DNA of 49,116 bases from Desulfatibacillum sp. (GCA_016342355.1 JAEINP010000039.1:1-49116), one strand, 5' to 3'; positions 1 to 9,471 are shown, numbered from the stretch's first letter. Numbers and translations are program-made. The notes: a model not told the origin generated them from the sequence alone.

Positions 1-1437
1 GCCGCCGAGGATGGAACCACCAAAAAGCAGCCCAAACTTTCCTATGTCAAACTGCATCCGGATACCGGATGGATAGTGGGTACGGGAATATTTGTGGACT
101 CCATTGAAACGGCGGTGGCCCAAAAAATCGAAGCTACAAACCAGCGTATAACCAAGCTCATCTGGACTTTGATTGTGGTGATTGGCGGGACACTAGTGGT
201 GTCCATTCTGTTGATCGGGATATTCATGACTTCTTCGATCGTCAATCCCCTTATCAAAGCCAAGGAACTGGCCATCCATGTTTCCAACGGCAGGTTGGAC
301 GAACAGGATGAAGTCACCCGGTACGATGAATTAGGGGATTTGGCCCGGGCCATGCAAACCATGGTCCGCAGGCTTAAAAAGAAGGAGCAACTGGCCCAGT
401 CCATAGCTGCCGGAGACTTGACTGCTGAGCTCAAGCTGGAGTCCAATGAGGATGTCCTTGGAAACGCCCTCATCGCCATGACTGCCAACCTTAATGATGT
501 TATAGGCGATTTGTTCGGGTCCGCCAATCAGGTGGACGAAAGCGCCACCCAGGTATCCGGCGCCAGCCAGTCCCTGGCGCAGGGCGCGACCGAGCAGGCG
601 TCCTCCATTGAGGAAATCAGCGCCTCCCTTACCGAGATTGCGGCCCAGACAAAGACCAATGCCGAGAACGCCTCCCAGGCCAATCAACTGGCTGACTCAG
701 CCAGGGAGGCCGGAGCCAAGGGGGGGGAGCAAATGGATGAGATGGTGGACGCCATGAGCGCCATCACCGCTTCCTCCAGCCAGATTGCAAAAATCATCAA
801 GACCATTGATGACATTGCCTTTCAGACCAACCTTCTGGCCCTGAACGCTGCCGTGGAAGCGGCCCGGGCAGGCAAGCACGGCAAGGGTTTTGCCGTGGTG
901 GCCCAGGAAGTCCGTTCTTTGGCGGCAAGAAGCGCCAAAGCAGCCCAGGAAACTGCGGAGCTCATTGAGGGTTCCGGCCAAAAAGTGGCTGCGGGCAGCG
1001 AGATTGCAGAAAGAACAGCCCAAGCCCTGTCCGGGATCAATGACACCGTCACCAAGGTGGCTGACTTGTTGGGAGAGATTGCCGCTGCATCCAACGAGCA
1101 GGCTCAGGGAATTTCCCAGATTAATGTGGGCCTGTCCCAGATTGATGACGCCACCCAGCAAAACACCGCCAATGCCGAGGAAACCTCGGCGGCGTCCGAG
1201 GCCTTGTCAGCCCAGGCCACGGAAATGCGGGGGCTTTTGGCAAGATTCAAACTCAAGGGTGTAAAAAGGGGCGGCACCTCAAGGGCGCTGGTGAGCAAGG
1301 TGGTCCCGGAATACCGCCCTGAACCCCACAGGGCGAGTCCTTCGGGGGATTCCTGGGGGCAAAGCGCTCCCAAGGCCAAAGAGGTCAACCCCGAACAGGT
1401 GATTGCCCTGGATGATAACGAATTTGGAAAATATTGA
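1..1437 (+). CDS. methyl-accepting chemotaxis protein, 5' end cut by the window
   Basis: Transmembrane chemoreceptor that controls a CheA kinase. The frame is open from base 1, so the N-terminus lies outside the window. The first ~40 visible residues (SYVK...[12 protein letters not shown]) match the end of a single-Cache periplasmic sensor domain. A membrane segment ([20 protein letters not shown]) follows, then HAMP-like helices, then a long signalling coiled coil with the conserved tip [20 protein letters not shown] and flanking methylation helices. The C-terminus ends in an acidic linker and DDNEFGKY, which probably serves as a tether for CheR/CheB in the way NWETF does in enterobacteria (inference). 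The next genes are cheR, cheB and cheD, so this receptor very likely feeds that cluster. The ligand cannot be told from the part seen. The stop is TGA, and the frame stays open for 22 more codons after it. Confidence 0.95.
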   Translation, partial: AAEDGTTKKQPKLSYVKLHPDTGWIVGTGIFVDSIETAVAQKIEATNQRITKLIWTLIVVIGGTLVVSILLIGIFMTSSIVNPLIKAKELAIHVSNGRLDEQDEVTRYDELGDLARAMQTMVRRLKKKEQLAQSIAAGDLTAELKLESNEDVLGNALIAMTANLNDVIGDLFGSANQVDESATQVSGASQSLAQGATEQASSIEEISASLTEIAAQTKTNAENASQANQLADSAREAGAKGGEQMDEMVDAMSAITASSSQIAKIIKTIDDIAFQTNLLALNAAVEAARAGKHGKGFAVVAQEVRSLAARSAKAAQETAELIEGSGQKVAAGSEIAERTAQALSGINDTVTKVADLLGEIAAASNEQAQGISQINVGLSQIDDATQQNTANAEETSAASEALSAQATEMRGLLARFKLKGVKRGGTSRALVSKVVPEYRPEPHRASPSGDSWGQSAPKAKEVNPEQVIALDDNEFGKY

Positions 1438-1506
1438 GTGAAAGGCGTAGCAGCAGAGCCCCTGGAGATCACATTTTCCAACGATGAGGATGCGGGAAAG
1501 TATTAG
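1438..1506 (+). other. in-frame 22-codon tail after the MCP stop, repeating the receptor C-terminal motif
   Basis: Directly after the TGA of the receptor gene, in the same frame, 22 codons run to a TAG at 1504-1506. The peptide ends SNDEDAGKY, while the receptor itself ends LDDNEFGKY. It also opens with GTG, so it could be read as a mini-ORF. Its stop lies three bases before the cheR start. It may be a leftover of a longer receptor with two tail motifs, a readthrough extension, or a coupling leader for cheR. No strong ribosome binding site precedes the GTG. Confidence 0.5.
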
Positions 1507-1509
1507 GCC

Positions 1510-2394
1510 ATGAATGAAACCATAAATACAGCCCAGATGCCTGCGGAAAACCCGGTGACCAGCATGATGCACCTGAGCGACAACGAGTTCGAGTCCATCA
1601 GGAAGCTGGTTTACGACCGCTTTGGCATCAACCTGACACCGGCCAAGAGATCTCTGGTGGTGGGGCGTCTGCAAAAGATCCTCCGGTCCAGGGGGATAGG
1701 GTCTTTTTCCCAATATTACGACATGTTGCAGAGAGAAACCAGCGGCAAGATGCTTTCGGAATTTGTGAACAGAATTTCCACCAACTACACCTATTTTGAA
1801 AGGGAAAAGGACCACTTTGAGTTCTTTGAAAAAACCGCGCTGCCGGAAGCGGACCGGCGCCACAAGGCCCGTAGTGAAAAGGATTTGAGGGTCTGGTGCG
1901 CCGGCTGCTCCACAGGCGAGGAAGCCTATACACTGGTCATACGGATGATGGACTATTTTGGGGCGGAGTATTCCCGCTGGAATGCCGGGCTGTTGGCCAC
2001 GGACATTTCGGCGGACGCCCTGGAAGTGGCTGCCGCAGGCATGTATCCGGATGAAAGGGTGAGTCCATTGCCTGCGGCGGTGAGAAACAAGTATTTTGTC
2101 AAACGGCCTGAAGGGCAATGGGCAGTGCATGAGAGGGTTAAAAAGGAAATCACTTTCAGGCGTTTTAACCTCATGAACAGCGCCTTTCCATTCAAGAATC
2201 CTTTTGACGTAATTTTTTGCCGGAACGTCATGATTTATTTTGATTCTCCTACTCGCAAGGCCCTGGTGGGCCGGTTCTGTGACTGCCTAGTGCCCGGGGG
2301 CTATTTGTTCATAGGACATTCGGAATCCCTGGGCAGGGATTTGCGGAGGCTGGAGTACGTGATGCCTGCCGTCTACCGCAGAAAAGAGGTGTGA
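1510..2394 (+). CDS. cheR: chemotaxis protein methyltransferase CheR
   Basis: Transfers methyl groups from S-adenosylmethionine to glutamates on chemoreceptors in the cytoplasm, resetting their sensitivity. The 294-residue protein has the CheR N-terminal helical domain (residues ~20-75, including FGINLTPAKRSLVVGRLQK). A Rossmann-type SAM domain follows with VWCAGCSTGEEAYTL as the SAM loop and DVIFCRNVMIYFD as the second family motif. Length is usual for the family. The start at 1510 follows the receptor tail by three bases, and the stop overlaps the cheB start by one base (TGATG), so translation is probably coupled. Confidence 0.97.
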   Translation: MNETINTAQMPAENPVTSMMHLSDNEFESIRKLVYDRFGINLTPAKRSLVVGRLQKILRSRGIGSFSQYYDMLQRETSGKMLSEFVNRISTNYTYFEREKDHFEFFEKTALPEADRRHKARSEKDLRVWCAGCSTGEEAYTLVIRMMDYFGAEYSRWNAGLLATDISADALEVAAAGMYPDERVSPLPAAVRNKYFVKRPEGQWAVHERVKKEITFRRFNLMNSAFPFKNPFDVIFCRNVMIYFDSPTRKALVGRFCDCLVPGGYLFIGHSESLGRDLRRLEYVMPAVYRRKEV

Positions 2395-3452
2395 TGTCCA
2401 AACCGATTCGAGTGCTGATAGTGGATGACTCCGCCCTGGTCCGTGAAATTCTATCCAAAGGATTGGCCCAGGACCCGGGATTGAATGTGGTTGGCACCGC
2501 ATCCAGCCCCTATGAGGCTCGCGATAAAATAGTGGAACTCCGGCCGGATGTGCTGACTCTGGACGTGGAAATGCCCCGGATGGACGGGGTGGAATTTCTC
2601 CGCAAACTCATGCCCCAGTATCCCATACCCGTTGTGATGGTGAGCTCTCTTACCGAGAGCGGCAAGAAAATCACTTTCGAGGCTCTGGAAGCAGGAGCAT
2701 TGGATTTTGTCAGCAAACCCCGCTCCAATGTGGCGGCCGGCTTGAGCGCCATGCTCATGGAGCTGTCCACCAAAGTCAAACTGGCTTCCACTGTGGATGT
2801 TTCTCACTGGAAAGGAAAAAGGTTGGAAATAAAATCCAGGGGACCTATCCAAAGCACGGCTTTGGAAGAATCCACGGACAAAGTTGTCGCCATAGGCGCT
2901 TCCACAGGAGGGACTGAGGCCATCAAGGATGTCATCACCCGTTTTCCTGTAACCATGCCAGGGGTTGTCGTTGTGCAGCACATGCCCGCAGGCTTTACCA
3001 AAATGTTTGCGGACCGCCTCAATAGTCTATGCACCATGATGGTCAAGGAAGCGGAAAACGGAGACCGGATTATGGCAGGGCGGGTTCTGGTTGCCCCGGG
3101 TGGAAAGCAAATGCGTGTGGTCAGGCGGGGAGGCTTTTACCAGGTGGATGTCAAACCCGGAGAACTGGTCATGGGCCACTGCCCATCGGTGGAAGTGCTT
3201 ATGCAGTCCGTGGCCAAAGAGGTGGGCAAAAATGCTGTGGGAGTCATGCTGACGGGCATGGGGAGTGACGGGGCCGATGGCATGAAAGCCATGGCAGATG
3301 CGGGAGCTCCCTGTGTCGCCCAGGACGAGGCAAGTTCCGTGGTTTTTGGAATGCCCAAGGAAGCCTATCTGAGGGGAGGCGCAAAAAAATTGATCCCCTT
3401 GGGGGAAATGGCGCAAGCCGTAATCAACATGGTGAACAGGTTGTCAGCATGA
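2394..3452 (+). CDS. cheB: chemotaxis response regulator / protein-glutamate methylesterase CheB
   Basis: Removes methyl groups from receptors (and deamidates glutamines) when phosphorylated by CheA, opposing CheR. Residues ~5-120 form a receiver domain (VDDSALVRE, phosphoacceptor in LTLDVEMPRMDG, KP near residue 105). Residues ~165-350 form the methylesterase domain, with the catalytic serine in GASTGG, histidine in VVQHMPAGF and aspartate in GMGSDGADGM. ATG at 2394 is chosen over the in-frame GTG three bases earlier because it sits in the TGATG overlap with cheR. The 3' end overlaps cheD by four bases (ATGA). Confidence 0.97.
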   Translation: MSKPIRVLIVDDSALVREILSKGLAQDPGLNVVGTASSPYEARDKIVELRPDVLTLDVEMPRMDGVEFLRKLMPQYPIPVVMVSSLTESGKKITFEALEAGALDFVSKPRSNVAAGLSAMLMELSTKVKLASTVDVSHWKGKRLEIKSRGPIQSTALEESTDKVVAIGASTGGTEAIKDVITRFPVTMPGVVVVQHMPAGFTKMFADRLNSLCTMMVKEAENGDRIMAGRVLVAPGGKQMRVVRRGGFYQVDVKPGELVMGHCPSVEVLMQSVAKEVGKNAVGVMLTGMGSDGADGMKAMADAGAPCVAQDEASSVVFGMPKEAYLRGGAKKLIPLGEMAQAVINMVNRLSA

Positions 3453-3937
3453 AAAAAATATTCCTAGGACTTGGCGATATGGGTGCTACCAGAACACCGG
3501 GGCAGGAGTTAAGAACCCTTGCCTTGGGCTCGTGTGTTGCCCTGATCATGTTGGATCCGAAGACCAGGTGTATAGCCATGGTCCATGTGGTCTTGCCTGA
3601 AAGCTCCATTGACCCGGCCCGAAGTTTGAAGAAGCCGGGGCATTTTGCCGATACAGCGGTTCCCGCCCTTTTGGAGGAAATGAAAAAGCTGGGCTCGGAA
3701 GGCACGGGAAAGGGAATGATCGTAAAACTGATGGGCGGTGCAAATGTTATGGACCCCAATAATACCTTCAACATAGGGAAACGAAACGCCCTGGCCCTCA
3801 AAAAGGCCCTGTGGAAGTACGGCATGGGGCCCCGGGCGGAAGACCTGGGCGGCCGCATAAGCAGGAGCGTGTCAGTGGATGTGGATTCTGGAAAAGTCAA
3901 AATAACCTCCCCGGGACGGGATGGTTGGGAATTATAA
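3449..3937 (+). CDS. cheD: chemoreceptor glutamine deamidase CheD
   Basis: Deamidates selected glutamines of chemoreceptors; in organisms with CheC or CheX it links receptor state to CheY-P levels. The 162-aa protein carries the family signature LALGSCVAL with the catalytic cysteine, MVHVVLP with the catalytic histidine, and KLMGGANV near residue 95. The start codon overlaps the cheB stop (ATGA). A CheX-like gene closes the same gene run at 5594, giving a possible functional partner. Confidence 0.95.
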   Translation: MKKIFLGLGDMGATRTPGQELRTLALGSCVALIMLDPKTRCIAMVHVVLPESSIDPARSLKKPGHFADTAVPALLEEMKKLGSEGTGKGMIVKLMGGANVMDPNNTFNIGKRNALALKKALWKYGMGPRAEDLGGRISRSVSVDVDSGKVKITSPGRDGWEL

Positions 3938-3955
3938 CCCTGGAGGAAATCTGTC

Positions 3956-4324
3956 ATGGCAAAAATCCTGATCGCGGAAGACGACCTGATTACCAGAAAG
4001 GTTCTGTACAAGATTGTTGAAGGTATGGGCCATTCCGTTATTATGAGTCCCAATGGCAGGCACGCCTGGGAAACCCTGGAAACCAATTCGGACATCGCCA
4101 TGTTGATCACCGATGTCATGATGCCCGAAATGGATGGAAGGGAACTCATTGAATTGGTGCGGGGCAAGGAAGAATATCAAAATCTGCCAATCATCATCAT
4201 TTCAGCGGTGGTGGGTCCCAAGGCTGTGGCTAACCTGCTGAAAATGGGCGCCACCCTGTTCCTGTCCAAGCCCCTTAAGGTGGACGAGACAAGGAAATAC
4301 ATCGAGAGATGGGTGGAAGTTTAA
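3956..4324 (+). CDS. stand-alone CheY-like response regulator
   Basis: Single receiver domain of 122 residues with no output domain. The acidic pocket (AEDD, residues ~7-10), phosphoacceptor aspartate (LITDVMMPEMDG), switch serine (IIISA) and lysine (SKPLK) are all present, so it should be phosphorylatable. The start has a good ribosome site (GGAGG, 9 bases upstream). It lies between cheD and an HDOD gene and could receive phosphate from the off-window CheA or from the Hpt domains of the hybrid kinases at 6169-12466. Whether it binds the flagellar motor cannot be told. Confidence 0.9.
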   Translation: MAKILIAEDDLITRKVLYKIVEGMGHSVIMSPNGRHAWETLETNSDIAMLITDVMMPEMDGRELIELVRGKEEYQNLPIIIISAVVGPKAVANLLKMGATLFLSKPLKVDETRKYIERWVEV

Positions 4325-4337
4325 ATGGAGACTGAAA

Positions 4338-5210
4338 ATGGCTATCCCGCCTGATATCAAAGACAGCATCGCCAAGATAAAGCCTTTATCCCAAAGCGCG
4401 GTGAGGCTGATGTCCGTCATGGCTGATCCGGACCATACGGTAGGGCAAATTGCCGCCATTGTGGAGAGCGATCCCATCCTGACCGGAAACGTGCTTCGGG
4501 TAGTCAACAGCCCTGCGTTTGGATTGAGGGCCAAGATCAGCACCGTCTCCAGGGCCGTGTCCTATACAGGCGGAAACATGGTTGTGGGTTTGGCCCTCCA
4601 TCTTTGCGCCAGCGGTATTTTTAATCACCCCCTGGAGGGTTATGAGAGCCAGCGGGGCGCCCTGTGGAGGCATTGTCTTCTCACAGCCATTGCTTCCCGG
4701 GAAATCGCCAGGTTTTCCTCTGGCAAGACAGACCCTGAGGTCGCCTACACCGGCGGTTTGCTCCATGATGTGGGCAAAGCCATCATGTCGGGATCCCTGG
4801 GTAATTCCGCCCGGGAAATTGTGGCCGCCGCAGACGCGGAGAAAACGACGGATTTCGTGGCCGGAGAGCTGGCGGCCGTGGGTACGGATCATACAGAGGT
4901 GGGGCAGGCCATCGCCAAACACTGGAGCCTGCCGGACCCCTTACTGGAGGTCATCCGGTATCATCACGCCCCTTCCAAGGCCCACGAAAAATACAGGCCT
5001 TTGGTTTATGCAGTGCACCTGGGGGACTTTATTGCCATGATGGGGGGCACAGGCACCGGAGCCGACACCCTTTTGTACAATCTGGACCACGACTACAAGA
5101 AATTCATCAACGTCTCGGCCGGGGAGTTGGAAAAGGTTATCTTAGATTCCGGCCAGGAATACCAGCAGGTGGTTGAATCCATGTTCGGCAGTGAGGAGGA
5201 ACAACAATGA
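4338..5210 (+). CDS. HDOD domain signalling protein
   Basis: HDOD domains resemble HD-type metal phosphohydrolases but usually lack full catalytic sites; they act in signalling and regulatory scaffolds. The 290-aa protein is essentially one HDOD domain (MSVMADPDHTVGQIAAIVES...NVLRVVNSPAFGL, then GGLLHDVGKAIM and HTEVGQAIAKHW). HDVGK keeps an HD pair. It starts after GGAG in a short 13-base gap and its end overlaps the next receiver gene by four bases. A close relative is encoded at 43822-44682, sharing GALWRH, GTGTG.DTLLY and YAVHL blocks. The role is probably to relay receiver state; the partner is unknown. Confidence 0.9.
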   Translation: MAIPPDIKDSIAKIKPLSQSAVRLMSVMADPDHTVGQIAAIVESDPILTGNVLRVVNSPAFGLRAKISTVSRAVSYTGGNMVVGLALHLCASGIFNHPLEGYESQRGALWRHCLLTAIASREIARFSSGKTDPEVAYTGGLLHDVGKAIMSGSLGNSAREIVAAADAEKTTDFVAGELAAVGTDHTEVGQAIAKHWSLPDPLLEVIRYHHAPSKAHEKYRPLVYAVHLGDFIAMMGGTGTGADTLLYNLDHDYKKFINVSAGELEKVILDSGQEYQQVVESMFGSEEEQQ

Positions 5211-5575
5211 AAAGGATTATCGTAGCCGATGACTCGGGTACGGCCCGTATGTTTATTGTGCGGTGCTTGCAAATAGCGGGTTTTGACGGCGCACATTTTG
5301 TGGAAGCCAAAAACGGAACGGAAGCCCTTGTGGCATTGGAGGAGGCCCCGGCAGACCTGTTGGTTACGGATCTCTTTATGCCTGAAGTGGGCGGGGAGGA
5401 ACTGTTGCGCAGGGTCAGGGGCCAAAGCAAATATGACGCCATGCCAGTCCTGGTCATAACCAGTGCGAAAAACCCCGCCAAGGAAAAGGAATTGATGGAA
5501 CTGGGCGCTTACGCGGTCATTTCCAAGCCCATAAGCCCCGCCACCATGGTTCCCATATTGGAAGCCCTTTCATAA
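5207..5575 (+). CDS. second stand-alone CheY-like response regulator
   Basis: A 122-residue receiver with acidic pocket ADDSGTARM, phosphoacceptor in LLVTDLFMPEVGG, and KPISP as the conserved lysine loop. The usual MDG after the acceptor is VGG. It overlaps the HDOD gene by four bases (ATGA) and is followed after 18 bases by a CheX-like gene, so receiver and phosphatase are encoded side by side. It is clearly different in sequence from the receiver at 3956. It is likely either a motor-binding CheY or the phosphate sink of this system; sequence alone does not decide. Confidence 0.9.
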   Translation: MKRIIVADDSGTARMFIVRCLQIAGFDGAHFVEAKNGTEALVALEEAPADLLVTDLFMPEVGGEELLRRVRGQSKYDAMPVLVITSAKNPAKEKELMELGAYAVISKPISPATMVPILEALS

Positions 5576-5593
5576 GGTTATGCAGGAGGAAAA

Positions 5594-6151
5594 ATGACCT
5601 CTTCAGATAATGTGGCCAAAGCCGTTTTCAAGGCCATGAGCGATACATTCGAAGGCATGGCTTTTGTGCAAATTTCCCGTCAGGAAGACCAAACGCCCGT
5701 GACAGACTCCCCGGATCTGATATGGTCCCGTGTAGATGTGGAAGCTCCTGCCAAAGGCTTTCTTGTTGTTGCCTATACCCGGGAAATGGGGGTTCATATT
5801 GTGGAATCCCTTTATGGGATCATGGACGAGCCCTGTACGAAAGAGGTGTTGGAAGACTCCTTGAACGAAATCGTCAATACAGTCATTGGCCGTTGCATGA
5901 GTCTTTTGGTGCCCGAAGGCCAGACCTTTGAACTGGGGCTGCCGCAAACCGGAGAAGGCTGGCCGGAAATGGAGACTGCAACGACATACGGCTTTTCCAC
6001 CATGGATGGCGGTCTTTTGCTGGCTGCTGCAGACCTGAAGGATTTGGACCTGAATGAAGAACCTCTGGTTGTGGAAGGTTATTCCGACGAACCCTCCAGC
6101 TCGGATGATGACTGGGGTTCCTCAGACACCCAGGATGACGGGTGGGGCTAG
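5594..6151 (+). CDS. CheX-like phosphatase of CheY with acidic tail
   Basis: The CheC/CheX/FliY family removes phosphate from CheY-P. Residues ~1-150 fit a single CheX-type domain; the family helix appears as EDSLNEIVNTVIGRCMSLL, holding the E..N pair used in catalysis. Only one such motif is seen, as in CheX. The last ~25 residues are an acidic Ser/Asp/Trp/Gly tail with a doubled DDWG/DDGWG element not part of the domain. It starts after AGGAGG and ends only 17 bases from the stop of the converging kinase gene. The placement after a receiver gene supports the call. Confidence 0.8.
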   Translation: MTSSDNVAKAVFKAMSDTFEGMAFVQISRQEDQTPVTDSPDLIWSRVDVEAPAKGFLVVAYTREMGVHIVESLYGIMDEPCTKEVLEDSLNEIVNTVIGRCMSLLVPEGQTFELGLPQTGEGWPEMETATTYGFSTMDGGLLLAAADLKDLDLNEEPLVVEGYSDEPSSSDDDWGSSDTQDDGWG

Positions 6152-6168
6152 CAGGGCGCCCCTCTGCC

Positions 6169-9100
6169 TTACCCCAGTAGCCCGGATTTTTTCAGCACCT
6201 CCCGAAAGACCTCCGCCTCCACCCCCAATTGCACGCACAGCACACGGGCCTTCTCCAGGTCACCCTCCCTGGCGGCCCTTTCCATCCTGTAAGCGGTTTT
6301 CCGGACCGCCAGGGCCCCCACGTTGCCTGAAGCCCCGGCAAGGGTGTGGGCCTTCAGGTGGGCAAGGGTTGCGTTATCCTCGTCCAGGGCCTGGCGAAGC
6401 ATCCGCATTTGGGCGGGAAAATCTTCCAGGTAAGCGTTTAGCACATCCCTGACAAGTTCCTGATCATCCAGCATGCGGGAAATCAGCCCTTTTCTATCGA
6501 ACACGGCAGACTCGGGCTTTGCTGTAAAGGCCTGGATTGCTGCAACAGTGGCAACTGCATTTTGGAGCCATTTTTCCACTACCTGGCTTAAGATGAGGGG
6601 TTCCACCGGTTTGGAAATATAGTCATCCATGCCGCAATTCAGGCATTTTTCCCTGTCTCCGGCCATGGCATGAGCGGTCATGGCGATAATAGGAATCTCC
6701 CTGTTCAACACGCGGGACCCTTGTCTCCGGATTTGTCGCGTGGCTTCATAACCATCCATTTCAGGCATCTGGCAATCCATGAGAACCAAATCATAGGGGA
6801 GTTCTTCCAATGCCCGGAGCGCCTCCTTGCCATTGACGACTTCATCGGCCCTGAAACCCAGGTTTTTCAGGATGTTCATGGCCACTTTTCGGTTGATGGT
6901 GTTGTCTTCCACCAATAAAAGGCGATACCGGCGCTTTTTGGATTCAGCGATGGCATGGCGGGTGAGAATGGGCTTTGCTGCGGCAGTCTGGGCTGGTTTT
7001 TCCTCCCCTAATACGGTTTGCAGGCAATCAAACAGAACCGACTGTTTAATGGGCTTGGTCAGGTAGGCGGAAAATCCAATATGGGAAAGACGGGCAGCAT
7101 CCCCCCGGTTGGCAATGGAGGTCATCATAATGAGGGCCGTGGGGGAAAGGTCCGGGTCCTCCTTGATGAGCCGGCCCAACCTCTCTCCATCCATGACAGG
7201 CATTTGCATATCCGTTATGACGACGGCATACGGATCCTTTTCCTTTAGGGCAGCCTCCCTCAGTCTTTTTTGAGCTGCGGGTGCGTCCGGTGTTTCGTCA
7301 AACCGGCAACCCCACGTCTCCAGCAAAACTGCCAGCAGTCTGCGGTTGGTGGCATTGTCGTCAACAATCAATATGCGCTGCCCTTGGATATTTCCCATGG
7401 GAAGGGGCGGAGCGGCCTGGTTTTGTCGGCCAAAAGGCAGGGAAAACCAAAAGGTGGAGCCTTCTCCTGGTTGGCTGGATATCCCAATTTCCCCATCCAT
7501 GAGTTCCACAAGCCGCTTGCATATGGAAAGCCCCAGGCCGGTTCCTCCGTATTCCCGGGTGGTGGAGGTGTCCATTTGGGTAAAGGGGGCAAAAAGTTCG
7601 CCCTGTTTTTCCTTGGGAATGCCTATCCCCGTGTCAGATACGGAAAAACGCAAAATGGCAAGGTCGCCCTCTTCCCTCACCATGCTAACCCGGATTAACA
7701 CCTCTCCGACTTTGGTGAACTTGATGGCGTTGTTGGAGATATTGATCAGAATCTGGCGCAGCCTACCAGGGTCTCCCAGGAGAAGCGAAGGCACGTCAGG
7801 GTCCACCATGCACATAAATTCCAAGCCCTTTTCCTGGGCTTTGATGGCCAGAAGGTCGCAGGTGTCCTCCAGGGTAAAGCGCAGGTCAAAGCTGATGGAT
7901 TCCAGTTCCAGTTTTTCCGCTTCAATTTTGGAAAAATCCAGGACATCGTTTATGACGTTCAACAGATTGGAGGCGCTGGAGCGAATGGTTTCCGCAAACT
8001 CCCGTTGTCTTTGGTCAAGGTCCGTATCCAGCAAAAGCCCGGTCATGCCGATGACGCCGTTCATGGGAGTGCGGATTTCGTGGCTTATGTTTGCCACAAA
8101 CTGGCTTTTGGCCACGTTGGCCGCTTCTGCCGCTCTTTTGGCTTCTTTGAGGATTTGCTCTGCCTTTTTCCGTTCTGTGATGTCCCGGATAATAACCACA
8201 GTGCCCAAAAATCTGTGGTCCTTGTCCCAGAACATGGATGCGCTGGCTTGTATGTCCAACAACCTGCCATCCTTGGTCAGGCGCCGGGTTTCCACCAGAA
8301 CCGAGTCCCCGGTTCGCAGTTGGGCGATCAGTTTTTCTGTCTTGGCTTTTTCCTCCGGAGGGACAAAATCCAGCGGTTTACCCAGCAACTCGTCCATGGT
8401 CCAGCCAAATTGCTCCTCAAATGCAGGATTCACATAAACCACATTGCCTATTCCGTCATATACTGCCACTGCATCCGGAGTGGCCTCCAACAATGCCCGA
8501 TTGCGCTCCTCGCTGACGCGCAGGGCCGCTTCCACGGCTTTTTTCTCTGTAATATCTTTGGCTACCCCTACCACGCCCATGCGTTCTCCGGCTTCATCAA
8601 GCATGAGGCTGATGCTCATCCAGCAAGGGAATTCCGTGCCATCTTTCCGGACATGCCCCACTTCCCCGTCGTTGCTTCCTTTGGCGCTCATTTCCTTCAA
8701 AAAGGGAATTACATCGTCTTCAAACTGCTTGGCTGTATGAAAAATTGAGACCGGCACGCCTTGGATTTCTTCCAACTGATAGCCATGCATAATGGCCCAT
8801 GCCTCATTGGCGAACTTGAGGCATTTGTCCGCTCCGGCCACGGCGATTCCGTCCATGGATTGCTCTATGGCGGTTTTTAAATAAACCAGGGTGGCATTGG
8901 CCTCCTTGAGCTTCTTGCGCTCAAGGTCAAGGCCTTCCTGGGTTTCCACCCGAGCCGCCTCATACCGGTTGGCCAGGATGACAACAAATAAAAGGGCAAA
9001 AAGGAATTTAAACTCCACACTTAAAGGATAAGCATGGGCTCCTGTGTATTGTGAAGGGACCAACATGATAGCGGCCGTACAGAAATAAGCCAGGCCGGAC

Positions 9101-9471
9101 AGGAGCAGGCCTTCCTTTCTTCCCAATAAAAAATGGGTAAGTAGGGGCAGGAGGAAAACCCAGAATATGAACGAGCCACTGTCACCGCCCAAATAGATGC
9201 CATATAAAAAAACCACCCCTGTACAATAAATTGCCGCCCTGTATACCATTTGGCCATTGGAAATGCGCCTGAGTGTGAACAGACAAAATGACAGAACGCC
9301 GGATAGGGTTATATCCATAAGGCCCAGCAAGTAATTCCCCTGGAAAATATTAACTGTGCCTATAAAAATGGCAACCGGGACCCCTATCAGGGTTGGTATG
9401 ATAAAAAAAAGTCTTTTCCGTTGCTCTTCATAATTGGAACTTGGTCTATGAAAAAAGGAAAAGGTTTTCAT
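6169..9471 (-). CDS. membrane hybrid histidine kinase (TM-PAS-PAS-HisKA-HATPase-REC-REC-Hpt)
   Basis: Multistep phosphorelay sensor of 1100 aa. Residues ~20-170 form about six hydrophobic helices, a membrane sensor of unrecognised type. PAS domains lie at ~205-315 and ~325-440. The kinase core has H464 in the H box ([13 protein letters not shown]), the N box NISNNAIKF, G1 DTGIGIP and G2 GGTGLGLS. Two receivers follow with acceptors near D754 and D899, both with intact acidic pockets, then an Hpt domain with H1042 (LKAHTLAGASGNVGA). Start ATG follows GAGG by five bases. Everything needed for an internal His-Asp-His relay is present. It converges on the chemotaxis genes. The signal and the final receiver are unknown; a PAS cofactor cannot be assigned by eye. 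Confidence 0.93.
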   Translation of the reverse strand: MKTFSFFHRPSSNYEEQRKRLFFIIPTLIGVPVAIFIGTVNIFQGNYLLGLMDITLSGVLSFCLFTLRRISNGQMVYRAAIYCTGVVFLYGIYLGGDSGSFIFWVFLLPLLTHFLLGRKEGLLLSGLAYFCTAAIMLVPSQYTGAHAYPLSVEFKFLFALLFVVILANRYEAARVETQEGLDLERKKLKEANATLVYLKTAIEQSMDGIAVAGADKCLKFANEAWAIMHGYQLEEIQGVPVSIFHTAKQFEDDVIPFLKEMSAKGSNDGEVGHVRKDGTEFPCWMSISLMLDEAGERMGVVGVAKDITEKKAVEAALRVSEERNRALLEATPDAVAVYDGIGNVVYVNPAFEEQFGWTMDELLGKPLDFVPPEEKAKTEKLIAQLRTGDSVLVETRRLTKDGRLLDIQASASMFWDKDHRFLGTVVIIRDITERKKAEQILKEAKRAAEAANVAKSQFVANISHEIRTPMNGVIGMTGLLLDTDLDQRQREFAETIRSSASNLLNVINDVLDFSKIEAEKLELESISFDLRFTLEDTCDLLAIKAQEKGLEFMCMVDPDVPSLLLGDPGRLRQILINISNNAIKFTKVGEVLIRVSMVREEGDLAILRFSVSDTGIGIPKEKQGELFAPFTQMDTSTTREYGGTGLGLSICKRLVELMDGEIGISSQPGEGSTFWFSLPFGRQNQAAPPLPMGNIQGQRILIVDDNATNRRLLAVLLETWGCRFDETPDAPAAQKRLREAALKEKDPYAVVITDMQMPVMDGERLGRLIKEDPDLSPTALIMMTSIANRGDAARLSHIGFSAYLTKPIKQSVLFDCLQTVLGEEKPAQTAAAKPILTRHAIAESKKRRYRLLLVEDNTINRKVAMNILKNLGFRADEVVNGKEALRALEELPYDLVLMDCQMPEMDGYEATRQIRRQGSRVLNREIPIIAMTAHAMAGDREKCLNCGMDDYISKPVEPLILSQVVEKWLQNAVATVAAIQAFTAKPESAVFDRKGLISRMLDDQELVRDVLNAYLEDFPAQMRMLRQALDEDNATLAHLKAHTLAGASGNVGALAVRKTAYRMERAAREGDLEKARVLCVQLGVEAEVFREVLKKSGLLG

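Noticed and set aside
1435-1437. TGA as a selenocysteine codon in the chemoreceptor
   Set aside because: I see no selenocysteine insertion hairpin downstream, and selenocysteine has no role in a receptor tail; readthrough or a nonsense mutation is simpler.
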